Of a stretch of 44,279 nucleotides of DNA, positions 1-7,515 are shown piece after piece. A model generated the notes under the pieces. The model saw only the letters and a program-made list of their open reading frames with translations. It had not been told where the DNA came from and ran no database searches. The position numbers and the translations under genes are program-made. How positions within the stretch are numbered: the first letter of the stretch is position 1; every line of letters starts with the position of its first letter. The stretch is taken from contig CADBUI010000001.1 in assembly GCA_902797855.1 (NCBI GenBank), positions 74,852-119,130 on the forward strand. Direction: 5' to 3'. The DNA is from an uncultured Erysipelotrichaceae bacterium (lineage in GTDB: Bacteria; Bacillota_I; Bacilli_A; RFN20; CAG-826).

Positions 1-1
1 C

Positions 2-916
2 CCAGGTGCAAACGCTAATGCTGTTAAAGAGCTTACTATCGCCGCTATGCTTCTTGCAGCCCGTGATATTCGTGGTTCCATGGAATGGGTTAAAGAAAAT
101 AAAGGTGATGAAGCCATTAACAAGACAATGGAAAAAGCTAAATCAGCATTCGCTGGTACTGAAATCATGGGTAAGACCCTTGGTATTATTGGTTGTGGCG
201 CTATCGGCGCTCTTGTTGCTAACGCAGCAGGTGCACTAGGTATGCACGTTATTGGTGTTGAACCAAGTGAATCAACAATTGCTCGTAATTCTCATCTCTT
301 CCCAGAAGATATGGAAATTGTTAGCTACGATGAACTTTATAAACGCGCTGATTATATTTCTATCCACGTTCCACTTTTAGATGCGACACGCGGAATGATA
401 AATAAAGAAGCATTTAAGAAGATGAAAGATGGCGTTATCATCATTAACTGCGCACGTGACGCAATCGTTAACGATGATGATTTAGAAGAAGCTATCAAAG
501 CTGGTAAGGTTAGAAAATACGTTACTGATTTCCCTAACCACAAGACCGCTAATATGGATGGTGTCATTGCTATCTCTCACTTAGGTGCCTCTACCGAAGA
601 AGCTGAAGATAACTGTGCTGCTATGGCCGCTAGACAAGTCGTGGACTATGTCCAAAACGGTAATATCATCAATTCTGTTAACTTCCCACTTCTTGATTTA
701 GGTAATAAAGATGGCGTTAGAGTTGTTGTCTTTTATAAAAATGAACCTGGCGTTAGTAAAGCTGTTCAAGATGAACTTTCTAACCACGCAAACATTAAGA
801 AGATGATCAGTGGTGAAAAGAAGGGATTTGGAGCAAGCCTATTTGAAATTGATAGAAAGCTTGATGAAAAAGTTCTCTTATCAGTTAAAGGTGTTATTAA
901 GGCTAGAGTTATCTAA
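2..916 (+). CDS. serA: D-3-phosphoglycerate dehydrogenase, 3' part (5' end outside window)
   Basis: This enzyme oxidises 3-phosphoglycerate to 3-phosphohydroxypyruvate, the first step of serine synthesis in the cytoplasm. The open frame runs in from the left edge and begins PGANANAVKELTIAAML, the typical segment just before the NAD-binding domain, so only the N-terminal part is missing. The Rossmann motif GIIGCGAIGALVA, the NCARDAIV segment and the HLGASTEEAEDN segment near the catalytic His are all visible. A compact ACT-like C-terminal domain starting at KNEPGV follows, as in short ACT-type SerA proteins. A terminator follows directly, so this gene ends a transcription unit. serC would be the expected upstream neighbour, but it is not in view. 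Confidence 0.93.
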   Translation, partial: PGANANAVKELTIAAMLLAARDIRGSMEWVKENKGDEAINKTMEKAKSAFAGTEIMGKTLGIIGCGAIGALVANAAGALGMHVIGVEPSESTIARNSHLFPEDMEIVSYDELYKRADYISIHVPLLDATRGMINKEAFKKMKDGVIIINCARDAIVNDDDLEEAIKAGKVRKYVTDFPNHKTANMDGVIAISHLGASTEEAEDNCAAMAARQVVDYVQNGNIINSVNFPLLDLGNKDGVRVVVFYKNEPGVSKAVQDELSNHANIKKMISGEKKGFGASLFEIDRKLDEKVLLSVKGVIKARVI

Positions 917-931
917 CTATTATGATTATTG

Positions 932-960
932 AAAGGGATATCGGTTTGATATCCTTTTCT
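932..960 (+). terminator. Intrinsic terminator after serA
   Basis: The left arm AAAGGGATATC (932-942) pairs with GATATCCTTTT (948-958) around a 5-base loop and is followed by a T-rich tail. The right arm also holds the -35 element proposed for the next gene. Confidence 0.8.
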
Positions 961-974
961 TTATTATTTAAAAT
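946..974 (+). promoter_or_regulatory. Putative promoter of the ThiS-ThiF pair
   Basis: TTGATA (946-951), a 17-base spacer and TAAAAT (969-974) resemble a housekeeping promoter. The -10 ends 10 bases before the chosen ATG at 985. This implies a very short leader and no Shine-Dalgarno site. Confidence 0.5.
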
Positions 975-984
975 AAATATAAGC

Positions 985-1191
985 ATGAAGCTAATGGTTG
1001 ATTATGTAACTTCTAATGAGTACCCAGATAAATTCACGATTGGGGATCTTTTAAGATACAAAAAGATTGAACCAGTTCCATGGCTTGTTGTAGGAATAAA
1101 TAATAAATTTTATCGTCCGAATGAATTTGATAGTGTCTTTCTTTCTAATGGAGATAAAGTTGATATAGTTTATGTTCAAGGTGGAGGTTAA
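985..1191 (+). CDS. ThiS/MoaD-like beta-grasp sulfur-carrier protein
   Basis: A 68-residue protein ending in Gly-Gly-Gly, the C-terminal signature of ThiS/MoaD sulfur carriers, which are adenylated and thiocarboxylated at the last glycine. It has the small beta-grasp pattern, with a central PWLVVGINNKFY strand region and a final DKVDIVYVQGGG. The frame is open from 922, but that would put the start inside the serA terminator hairpin, so ATG 985 is preferred (994 is an alternative). An E1-like activating enzyme follows immediately, overlapping by nothing and separated by one base. Whether it serves thiamine, molybdopterin or another thio-product cannot be decided here. The nearby molybdenum hydroxylase operon makes molybdopterin a reasonable guess. 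Confidence 0.75.
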   Translation: MKLMVDYVTSNEYPDKFTIGDLLRYKKIEPVPWLVVGINNKFYRPNEFDSVFLSNGDKVDIVYVQGGG

Positions 1192-1192
1192 T

Positions 1193-1912
1193 ATGGAATT
1201 AACTTCTAAACAAAAAGAGAAATATTTTTGTTCCACTTTCTTAAAAGAAATTGGAGAAAAAGGACAAGTAAAATTACTTAATAGCAAGGTTCTTGTTATT
1301 GGCGCGGGTGGTCTAGCTAGTGCAACATTAATGTATCTAACTTCTTTAGGTATAGGTACGATTGGAGTCGTTGATTTTGACGTTGTAAACTTAGATAATC
1401 TCCCTCGTCAGATCCTTTATTCACTTCAAGATGTTTCTAAGCTAAAAGTAGATGTCGCGAAAGAAAAACTCCAAAAACTTAACGATGACGTCGAGATTAT
1501 TTCATATAATGAAAAACTCACTAGTAAGAACGCGAAGAAGATATTTAGTGGTTACGATATAGTGCTTGATTGCGTTGATAATTTTGAAACAAAATTCTTA
1601 ATTAACGATACATGTCGAGAACTTAAAATTGATTTAGTTAGTGGTGGAGTTAGTGGCTTTAAAGGTCAAGTGATGCTCATCACTAAAGAATCAAAAAAAG
1701 ATTTTAAGTCTCTATTTAGTGACACTTCTTTTAAGATTTCGAAAGAAGTTAGAGACACTGATAGAGGAGTTTATCCTCTTGCAGTTAGTTTAGTTAGCAC
1801 AATTGAGTGTAACGAAGCTATTAAACACTTACTAAAGTTAGATAAACATATTGATGGCGAAGTGCTTGTTATTAATTCACTAGTGCCTAGTGTTGAAAAG
1901 TTTTATTTATAA
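1193..1912 (+). CDS. ThiF/MoeB/HesA-family E1-like adenylyltransferase, atypical
   Basis: A 239-residue E1-like enzyme expected to adenylate the C-terminus of the preceding sulfur carrier. ATP-binding features are present: VIGAGGLAS (35-43), DFDVVNLDNLPRQ (61-73) and DCVDN (126-130). ATG 1193 is chosen because GGTGGAGG lies just upstream at 1181-1188 and the ThiS-like stop is adjacent. The CxxC zinc pairs of ThiF/MoeB are missing: the usual CYRCLFP region reads DFKSLFS, and the catalytic-Cys region before the GV-P helix reads RDTDRGVYP. It may therefore only adenylate, with sulfur coming from elsewhere. The protein family is clear, but the exact pathway is not. Confidence 0.8.
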   Translation: MELTSKQKEKYFCSTFLKEIGEKGQVKLLNSKVLVIGAGGLASATLMYLTSLGIGTIGVVDFDVVNLDNLPRQILYSLQDVSKLKVDVAKEKLQKLNDDVEIISYNEKLTSKNAKKIFSGYDIVLDCVDNFETKFLINDTCRELKIDLVSGGVSGFKGQVMLITKESKKDFKSLFSDTSFKISKEVRDTDRGVYPLAVSLVSTIECNEAIKHLLKLDKHIDGEVLVINSLVPSVEKFYL

Positions 1913-1913
1913 T

Positions 1914-1958
1914 AAAAAGTCTCCTATATTTTGTTTCTATAAGAGACTTTTTCTTTTT
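1914..1958. terminator. Bidirectional terminator between ThiF-like gene and arcC
   Basis: AAAAAGTCTC (1914-1923) pairs with GAGACTTTTT (1943-1952). A-rich and T-rich flanks suit termination from both sides of this convergent junction. Confidence 0.8.
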
Positions 1959-2874
1959 ATTTAATGATTGTTCCAGCTTTTCCTTCGAAAGCAAGGTTTG
2001 CTTTTTCTAAGGATGAGATAACTGCAACTTTACCAGGTTTTTTCTCTAAGAATTTCACACAGGCATTTACTTTTGGGAACATACTTCCTTTTGCGAAATG
2101 TTCTCCATTTAAATAACCTTTAATTTCTTCAAGTGAAACACTTTCGAGTTTCTTTTCATCTGGTTTTTTATAGTTGAGGTAGACATTATCAACGGCGGTG
2201 AGAATCACAAGTCTATCAGCATCGACAAGCTCTGCAACTTTAGCGGATGCATAGTCTTTGTCAATAACTGCAGCGATACCTTCAAGTTTTTCTCCGTTTT
2301 TGATTACAGGAATTCCACCTCCACCCGCGCAGACGACGATGTCTCCGTTTTTAACGAGTGTAGAAATCATCTCTTTTTCAATGATATCAACTGGAAGTGG
2401 GGAGGCAACGACACGACGGTATCCTCTTCCGGCATCTTCTTTAACAACATATCCTTTTTCTTTAACTAGTTTTTCAGCATCTTCTTTAGAATAGAAGGCT
2501 CCAACTGGTTTGGTAGGATTTTTAAATCCTGGATCATCTTTATCAACAAGAACTTGGGTCACAATTGTAGCGACATTCCTTTTAATTCCTTCTTCTTTAA
2601 GTGCGTTATAGATTGCGTTTTGAAGATGGAAACCAATGTATCCTTGAGACATCGCTCCACATTCAGGGAATGGCATATCTGGAGCACTACTACTTTCAGT
2701 AAATGCAAGATTGATCATTCCAACTTGTGGTCCATTTCCGTGAACGATAATTACTTCATTTCCGAGTTTAATTAAGTGAACAATTGATTTAGCAACGCCC
2801 ACTAAAAGAGCTTTTTGTTCTTCAGCGTTATTGCCTAAGGCATTACCGCCTAAACTAACTACATATCTAGCCAT
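1957..2874 (-). CDS. arcC: Carbamate kinase
   Basis: Carbamate kinase transfers phosphate from carbamoyl phosphate to ADP, giving ATP, CO2 and ammonia. The 305-residue protein is full length for the family, with SLGGNALG at the N-terminus, VHGNGPQVG, the GGGGIPVI nucleotide/carbamate segment and DKDYASAKVAELVDAD. A TCTCC complement (GGAGA) upstream of the ATG supports the start. It lies 38 bases downstream of the HIT gene on the same strand and is probably cotranscribed with it. No arginine deiminase genes are in the window. The adjacent YgeW-type carbamoyltransferase operon suggests that its carbamoyl phosphate comes from ureide breakdown, as in purine clusters. Function is firm; the pathway is inferred. 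Confidence 0.95.
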   Translation of the reverse strand: MARYVVSLGGNALGNNAEEQKALLVGVAKSIVHLIKLGNEVIIVHGNGPQVGMINLAFTESSSAPDMPFPECGAMSQGYIGFHLQNAIYNALKEEGIKRNVATIVTQVLVDKDDPGFKNPTKPVGAFYSKEDAEKLVKEKGYVVKEDAGRGYRRVVASPLPVDIIEKEMISTLVKNGDIVVCAGGGGIPVIKNGEKLEGIAAVIDKDYASAKVAELVDADRLVILTAVDNVYLNYKKPDEKKLESVSLEEIKGYLNGEHFAKGSMFPKVNACVKFLEKKPGKVAVISSLEKANLAFEGKAGTIIK

Positions 2875-2912
2875 ATTTTCTCCTTATAAAACAAATATAT
2901 TATATCTAATTT

Positions 2913-3281
2913 TCAATTAAGTTCATCACCAGGTTTCATGCTTCTAACACCTTTGTACCTAGTTTCACTATTTTCCCCGTATCTAGGGATAACATGCATG
3001 TGAGCGTGAAATATTCTTTGTCCACCCGCATGCTCAACATTAAAGCCAACATTATATCCTTTAGGAGAATAGAGTTTATCAAGCATTTCCTTTAGTTTCT
3101 TTGACATATTAAACATAGCTTTTATCTCATCATCGGTGAGATCAAAATATGTTCTAACATGACGCTTTGGAATCACTAAGCAATGACCCTTACTTGCGGG
3201 TTTAATATCAAAGACAGAGAAGCAATATTCATCCTCAAATATTACTTTTTCATTTTTCGGTAAATCACAAAATATACACAT
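2913..3281 (-). CDS. HIT-family nucleotide hydrolase/transferase
   Basis: A histidine-triad protein of about 122 residues with the diagnostic HAHMHVIPRY motif near its C-terminus and CIFCDLP at the start, as in bacterial HINT/HIT proteins. These hydrolyse nucleoside phosphoramidates or related nucleotides. The frame also has an ATG at 3290, but TATAAT lies across that codon on this strand, only 7 bases before the ATG at 3281. The shorter start, probably leaderless, is therefore preferred. Its stop is TGA, the only one among the complete genes here, which argues for the standard code. It heads the minus-strand unit containing arcC. A specific role in the pathway is unknown. Confidence 0.88.
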   Translation of the reverse strand: MCIFCDLPKNEKVIFEDEYCFSVFDIKPASKGHCLVIPKRHVRTYFDLTDDEIKAMFNMSKKLKEMLDKLYSPKGYNVGFNVEHAGGQRIFHAHMHVIPRYGENSETRYKGVRSMKPGDELN

Positions 3282-3288
3282 ATAGTCC

Positions 3289-3316
3289 ATTATATTGATT
3301 GTTTTGAACTAGTCAA
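3289..3316 (-). promoter_or_regulatory. Promoter of HIT-arcC
   Basis: Read on the minus strand: TTGACT, a 16-base spacer and TATAAT (3294-3289). The -10 sits 7 bases before ATG 3281, placing transcription start at or next to the start codon. Confidence 0.7.
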
Positions 3317-3340
3317 ATCATTACACACATGCGTGCGCTC

Positions 3341-3355
3341 TTGTAAACGCTTCCA
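3341..3355 (+). promoter_or_regulatory. Catabolite-response element (cre) candidate
   Basis: TTGTAAACGCTTCCA matches every defined position of the Bacillus cre consensus WTGNAANCGNWNNCW. It overlaps the -35 of the operon promoter, a position expected to repress when CcpA binds. It also lies 25 bases behind the divergent HIT-arcC promoter. Confidence 0.65.
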
Positions 3356-3369
3356 TTATTTAATAAAAT
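3341..3369 (+). promoter_or_regulatory. Promoter of the molybdenum hydroxylase/ureide operon
   Basis: TTGTAA (3341-3346), a 17-base spacer and TAAAAT (3364-3369), about 24 bases before the first ATG. This is the only clear promoter found for the 13 genes that follow. Confidence 0.65.
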
Positions 3370-3392
3370 ATAACTATATTTTGGAGAACATA

Positions 3393-3950
3393 ATGGCTGA
3401 AGGAATTATCCTTGCGGGCGGCTATAGCTCCCGAATGAAAAGCGATAAGATGCTCCTAAATGTTAAGGGAGCACCATTAATTTTTCACACGATTAATTCT
3501 TTAAAGCCATACGTCAAAAAAATTATTGTCGTTACTGGTCACTACCATAACGAACTTAAATCATCACTTAGCAAACTTGATAACGTCGATGTTGTTTATA
3601 ATCCTCGTTATCAAGAAGGTATGTTTACTTCAATTAAGGTTGGAGTGAGCCACGTCAGTGATGACTTTTTTGTTCTCCCAGGGGATTGTCCTTTTGTACG
3701 CGCGAGCACTATACACGCTTTATTAGACGCAAGTGGTCGCGTTAGAGTGCCGACATATAAAGGCGAAAGCGGACATCCAATCTTCTTCGAAAAAAGTTTG
3801 ATTAAACCTTTACTTAACGAAGATGAAAATAATTCCAATTTAAAAGTGTTTAGAGATAGATGTGGTTATGCAGGTGTCGAAGTGGATGACAAAAACATTC
3901 TTAACGATATCGATACTATTTCTGACTACGAATCATTACTAAGTAACTAG
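3393..3950 (+). CDS. mocA: MobA-like nucleotidyltransferase, probable molybdenum cofactor cytidylyltransferase (MocA/YgfJ type)
   Basis: This protein probably adds CMP to molybdopterin to make the MCD cofactor needed by xanthine-dehydrogenase-type enzymes. The 185-residue protein begins AEGIILAGGYSSRMKSDK, the nucleotide-binding LAGG-x-SxRM-K signature. It continues with NPRYQEGMFTSI and LPGDCPFV, which carries the Mg-binding Asp, then SGHPIFF, all typical of the MocA/YgfJ group. ATG 3393 is chosen over an in-frame upstream start because TTGGAGAA lies at 3381-3388 and the promoter overlaps the longer version. It is first in an operon that contains two molybdenum hydroxylases, which supports cytidylyl rather than guanylyl transfer. 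The stop is TAG. Confidence 0.85.
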   Translation: MAEGIILAGGYSSRMKSDKMLLNVKGAPLIFHTINSLKPYVKKIIVVTGHYHNELKSSLSKLDNVDVVYNPRYQEGMFTSIKVGVSHVSDDFFVLPGDCPFVRASTIHALLDASGRVRVPTYKGESGHPIFFEKSLIKPLLNEDENNSNLKVFRDRCGYAGVEVDDKNILNDIDTISDYESLLSN

Positions 3951-3964
3951 AAAGGAAATAGACT

Positions 3965-4747
3965 ATGAAAGCAAATAGTTATGTAAGAGCAAAATCACTT
4001 GATGAAGCTTACTCACTACTTAACGAAAATCCACTTAACAAGATTCTTGGTGGTGGACTTTGGCTTAAGAAAGGTAACGCTCAAATTGAAACATTAATTG
4101 ATTTAGCTGATCTAGGTTTAGACAAAGTAGAAGATAAAGGCGACTTTGTTGAAGTTGGTTCTTTGGTGAGCCTTAGAGAGCTTGAGTTAAATCCTTTAAT
4201 TAAAGGTATCGCTCATGGACTTATTTCTAATGCTGCAGGTAAAGTCATGGGACCAGCTTTTAGAAATATCGCTACAATTGGAGGAACAATTGTTGGTAGA
4301 TTCGCTTTTAGTGATGTTCTCACTGCTTTATTAATTAAAGATGTCACCCTTGTATTTTATAAAGGTGGAGAAGTTTCATTAGAAGAATTCTTATCTTCAT
4401 TTAGTCCAGTTAAAGATATTTTAGTGAAAGTCAAAATTGGCAAATGTGAATGTAAATCATTCTTCAAAAAGTGCGTTATCACTTCACTTGATTATCCACT
4501 TGTGAATATCGCAGTCGCTAAAGGTAAATATGGTTATAGAATCGCAGTTGGTTCTCGTCCTGCTGTTGCTGCTTTGGCAAAAGAAGCCATGGAATATCTC
4601 TCTAAAGGTGGAGACGACTTTGAAAAAGCAGCAGAGCTTGCTGTTAATTCACTTAAATTTGGTGATTCAACCGCAATTAAAGCAGATTACCGTAAACAAC
4701 TTGTGAAAACTTATGTTAGACGTGGTCTAGAGGAGGTTAACCAATAA
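3965..4747 (+). CDS. Molybdenum hydroxylase 1, FAD-binding subunit
   Basis: A 260-residue CoxM/XdhB-type subunit that passes electrons from the Fe-S subunit to FAD and then an external acceptor. The second FAD motif reads FRNIATIGGTIVGRFAFSD. The first motif, usually AGGTD, reads ILGGGLWLKKG here, a variant that differs from the second FAD subunit of this operon. Its stop overlaps the next start as TAATG, indicating tight translational coupling. Gene order in this enzyme is FAD, Fe-S, Mo. It is shorter than many family members (about 280-290) but has both expected domains. Confidence 0.9.
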   Translation: MKANSYVRAKSLDEAYSLLNENPLNKILGGGLWLKKGNAQIETLIDLADLGLDKVEDKGDFVEVGSLVSLRELELNPLIKGIAHGLISNAAGKVMGPAFRNIATIGGTIVGRFAFSDVLTALLIKDVTLVFYKGGEVSLEEFLSSFSPVKDILVKVKIGKCECKSFFKKCVITSLDYPLVNIAVAKGKYGYRIAVGSRPAVAALAKEAMEYLSKGGDDFEKAAELAVNSLKFGDSTAIKADYRKQLVKTYVRRGLEEVNQ

Positions 4748-5199
4748 TGGAAGTCAAATTTAAACTCAATGGTCTTGATGTAATTTATAATGTTAAGCCT
4801 GGTGAATTTTTACTTGATTCACTTCGTAAAAATAATGTCCTTTCTGTTAAAAAAGGATGCGATGGAAGTGCTTGTGGAGTATGCACTGTTCTATTAGATG
4901 GTCATCCTGTCCTATCATGTTCACTTTTAACTGTTAGAGTAGCAGGTCATGAAGTTACTACCGTTGAAGGTATCCAAGAAGAAGCCGCTAAGATTAGTGA
5001 ATATTTCGCTAACGAAGGAGCGGATCAATGTGGATATTGTAATGCCTCATTCGCTCTTACTCTCCACGCACTAAGTAAAGAACTTAAAAATCCAACCGAT
5101 GAAGAAATTAAACATTATCTAGTTGGAAATCTTTGTAGATGTACAGGCTATCAGTCTCAATTTAAAGCCGTCAAAAAATATTTGGAGGACTTAAAATAA
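4747..5199 (+). CDS. Molybdenum hydroxylase 1, 2Fe-2S subunit
   Basis: A 150-residue CoxS/XdhC-type iron-sulfur subunit carrying two [2Fe-2S] clusters. The plant-ferredoxin-like cluster is shown by GCDGSACGVC and a later single Cys in VLSC. The C-terminal cluster is shown by CGYC and NLCRCTG. The residues after the second-domain CGYC are NASFAL instead of the common TPGF. The start and stop both overlap neighbours by one base (TAATG), so the three subunits should be made in balance. It carries electrons from molybdenum to FAD. Confidence 0.93.
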   Translation: MEVKFKLNGLDVIYNVKPGEFLLDSLRKNNVLSVKKGCDGSACGVCTVLLDGHPVLSCSLLTVRVAGHEVTTVEGIQEEAAKISEYFANEGADQCGYCNASFALTLHALSKELKNPTDEEIKHYLVGNLCRCTGYQSQFKAVKKYLEDLK

Positions 5200-7514
5200 T
5201 GAAAAAGAATTTTAAAGTAGTTAACAATATTACTCCTTCCGTAGACGGCAAAGGATTAATGATGGGTCGTCCAGCATACACAGACGATCTTGCTGAACCA
5301 AATTCATTAATCATTAAGATGCTTCGAAGCCCACACGCATTCGCTCATATTAAATCAATCGATACTTCAGAAGCTGAAAAACTTCCAGGTGTTGAATGCG
5401 TATTAACTTATAAAAATGTTCCTCACGTATCATTTTCGCGTGCAGGACAAGGTTATCCAGAACCATCTCCACACGATAAATTCATTTTAGATGAATATGT
5501 TCGTTATGTTGGTGATGAAGTCGCTGCAGTCGCTGCAGTCGACCTCGAAACTGCTGAAAAAGCACTTAAACTTATCAAAGTTGATTATGAAGTGCTCGAA
5601 CCAGTTCTCGATTATGAAAAAGCTGCTGATAATAAATCAGTTATTCACCCTGAAGAAGGTATTAATGAGATGTTCCCAATTGGTTTTGAACCAAAGCGAA
5701 ATATCGCAGCAAGCTATCACATGCACGTTAATGATGTTGATGAAGTATTTAAAAAATGCGACGTCATTGTTGAAGAAACCTATTATTCACAAGCACAAGC
5801 TCACGCGATGCTTGAACCTCATTCATGTAACGCTAGACTTGACCATCATAACCGTTTAGTGATTTATAGCACTACTCAGACCCCATACCATGTTAGACGT
5901 ATCATGTCTCACACCCTTGGTTTACCAATTGATCGTATTAGAATCATTAAACCTCGTGTTGGTGGTGGATTTGGTGGTAAACAAGCCTTTCATGGTGAGA
6001 TGTTCTGTGCTTTAGTAACACTAAGAACAAATAAACCATCAAAGATGGTCTACACTCGTGAAGAAGTCTTTGGATGTTCATACACTCGTCACCCAATGAG
6101 AATTACTCTTAAACTTGGTGCGACTAAAGATGGTATTCTTCGTGCGATTGATTGCAAATCACTTTCAGACACAGGTGCCTATGGTGAGCACGCTTTAACC
6201 GTATTCATGATTACTGGTTCTAAAGTTCTCCCTTTATATAACAAAGTTGAAGCTGTCAGATTCGGTGGTGAAGTCGTCTACACAAATCACGTATCCGCAG
6301 GTGCGTATCGTGGTTATGGTGCCATCCAAGGTAACTACGCAGTTGAAGCTGCAATTGACAGCTTATGCCATAAACTAAATATTGATCCAATCGAATTTAG
6401 ACTTAAAAACTCCATGAAAGAAAAGGAGACTTCTCCAATCTTCGCTATCATGGGTGAAGGTACAGAAGGTACTCCAATGATCATGGAATCATGTAAACTC
6501 GATTACTGCATTAAACGTGGAAAAGAACTTATTGGCTGGGATGAAAAATATCCAGTTAAGAAAGTTGGTCCACATACAGTGCGTGCGATTGGTAACGCTA
6601 TTGCTATGCAAGGTAGTGGTATTCCATTCCTTGATATGGGTAGCTGTACCATTAAACTTAATGACGGTGGTTCATTTAACGTCACTGTCGGGGCAACTGA
6701 TATCGGACAAGGTTCTGATACTGTTATTTCTCAAATTGTCGCTGAAGAACTTGGCACAACTATGGATAAAATCATCATCTATTCAAGCGATACCGATTTA
6801 ACTCCATATGATTGTGGTGCCTACGCTTCTTCTACAACTTATGTCAGTGGAAACGCTGCATGGAAGGCAGCTCAAAAGATGAGAGAAAGACTCATTAAAG
6901 AAGCTGCTAACATGATGGAAGTTAAAGAAAGCGAAGTTGAATTTGATGGAACTATGTTTAAAGCAGAAGGTAAGGAATTATCTCTTGCAGATATGTCCAC
7001 TAAACTTCTATATAACACTGATACCCATCAAGTTGCAGTAACTGAATCCTATCATGGTCATGTTTCTCCACCTCCATTTATGGCGGCATACGCTGAAGTG
7101 GAAGTTGATACTGAAACATTTGAATATAAAGTCATTAACTATGTTGCAGTTGTTGATTGTGGTACAACCATTAACCCAATGCTTGCAAGAGGCCAAGTTG
7201 AAGGTGGTCTTATCCAAGGATTAGGTATGGCCTCATATGAAACTGTTGATTATTCTCCAAAAGGAAAATTATTATCATCAACATTTGATACCTACCATAT
7301 GCCTACAACATTAGAAGTTAATAAAATCACCGTCGAATTCGCCGATTCATATGAAGAAAGCGGACCATTTGGTGCTAAATCTGTCGGTGAAATTGGTATT
7401 GATACTCCTCCAGCAGTTATTTGTAACGCAATCTATAATGCTTTAGGTGTAAGAATTCATTCCTTACCAATTACTCCAGAAAAGATTTTTGAAGCTATGA
7501 AAGCAAAAAGATAA
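5199..7514 (+). CDS. Molybdenum hydroxylase 1, molybdopterin-binding catalytic subunit
   Basis: A 771-residue XdhA/CoxL-type catalytic subunit, full length, that hydroxylates (or dehydroxylates) a heterocycle at the molybdenum centre. The N-terminal a/b-hammerhead domain (DGKGLMMGRPAYTDDL) is followed by the large Mo-binding region. Motifs include VGGGFGGKQ (to residue 262), GAYRGYGAIQ with Arg371, GATDIGQGSDT and GAKSVGEIG with the catalytic-base Glu731. The bovine xanthine oxidase residue Glu802 in FGGKE is Gln262 here, while Arg880 is kept as Arg371. The substrate may thus differ from xanthine. One base separates it from ssnA. It is probably loaded with MCD by the MocA-like protein. Confidence 0.92.
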   Translation: MKKNFKVVNNITPSVDGKGLMMGRPAYTDDLAEPNSLIIKMLRSPHAFAHIKSIDTSEAEKLPGVECVLTYKNVPHVSFSRAGQGYPEPSPHDKFILDEYVRYVGDEVAAVAAVDLETAEKALKLIKVDYEVLEPVLDYEKAADNKSVIHPEEGINEMFPIGFEPKRNIAASYHMHVNDVDEVFKKCDVIVEETYYSQAQAHAMLEPHSCNARLDHHNRLVIYSTTQTPYHVRRIMSHTLGLPIDRIRIIKPRVGGGFGGKQAFHGEMFCALVTLRTNKPSKMVYTREEVFGCSYTRHPMRITLKLGATKDGILRAIDCKSLSDTGAYGEHALTVFMITGSKVLPLYNKVEAVRFGGEVVYTNHVSAGAYRGYGAIQGNYAVEAAIDSLCHKLNIDPIEFRLKNSMKEKETSPIFAIMGEGTEGTPMIMESCKLDYCIKRGKELIGWDEKYPVKKVGPHTVRAIGNAIAMQGSGIPFLDMGSCTIKLNDGGSFNVTVGATDIGQGSDTVISQIVAEELGTTMDKIIIYSSDTDLTPYDCGAYASSTTYVSGNAAWKAAQKMRERLIKEAANMMEVKESEVEFDGTMFKAEGKELSLADMSTKLLYNTDTHQVAVTESYHGHVSPPPFMAAYAEVEVDTETFEYKVINYVAVVDCGTTINPMLARGQVEGGLIQGLGMASYETVDYSPKGKLLSSTFDTYHMPTTLEVNKITVEFADSYEESGPFGAKSVGEIGIDTPPAVICNAIYNALGVRIHSLPITPEKIFEAMKAKR

Positions 7515-7515
7515 T

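Noticed and set aside
6-239. An open frame at the left edge in a different frame from serA.
   Set aside because: The serA frame is open from base 2 and gives conserved PGDH sequence; the other frame gives no recognisable protein.
922-984. N-terminal extension of the ThiS-like protein.
   Set aside because: It is encoded in the serA terminator hairpin and adds residues not fitting the small beta-grasp fold.
2876-2915. Recoding of TGA as Trp (Mycoplasma-type code) at the HIT stop.
   Set aside because: Read-through would run into arcC without homology. All Trp codons in conserved positions are TGG, so the standard code fits.
5199-7514. A selenoprotein or selenium-dependent hydroxylase locus.
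   Set aside because: No in-frame TGA, no selD, selA or yqeB/yqeC-type genes in the window. A labile selenium cofactor cannot be excluded but has no support here.
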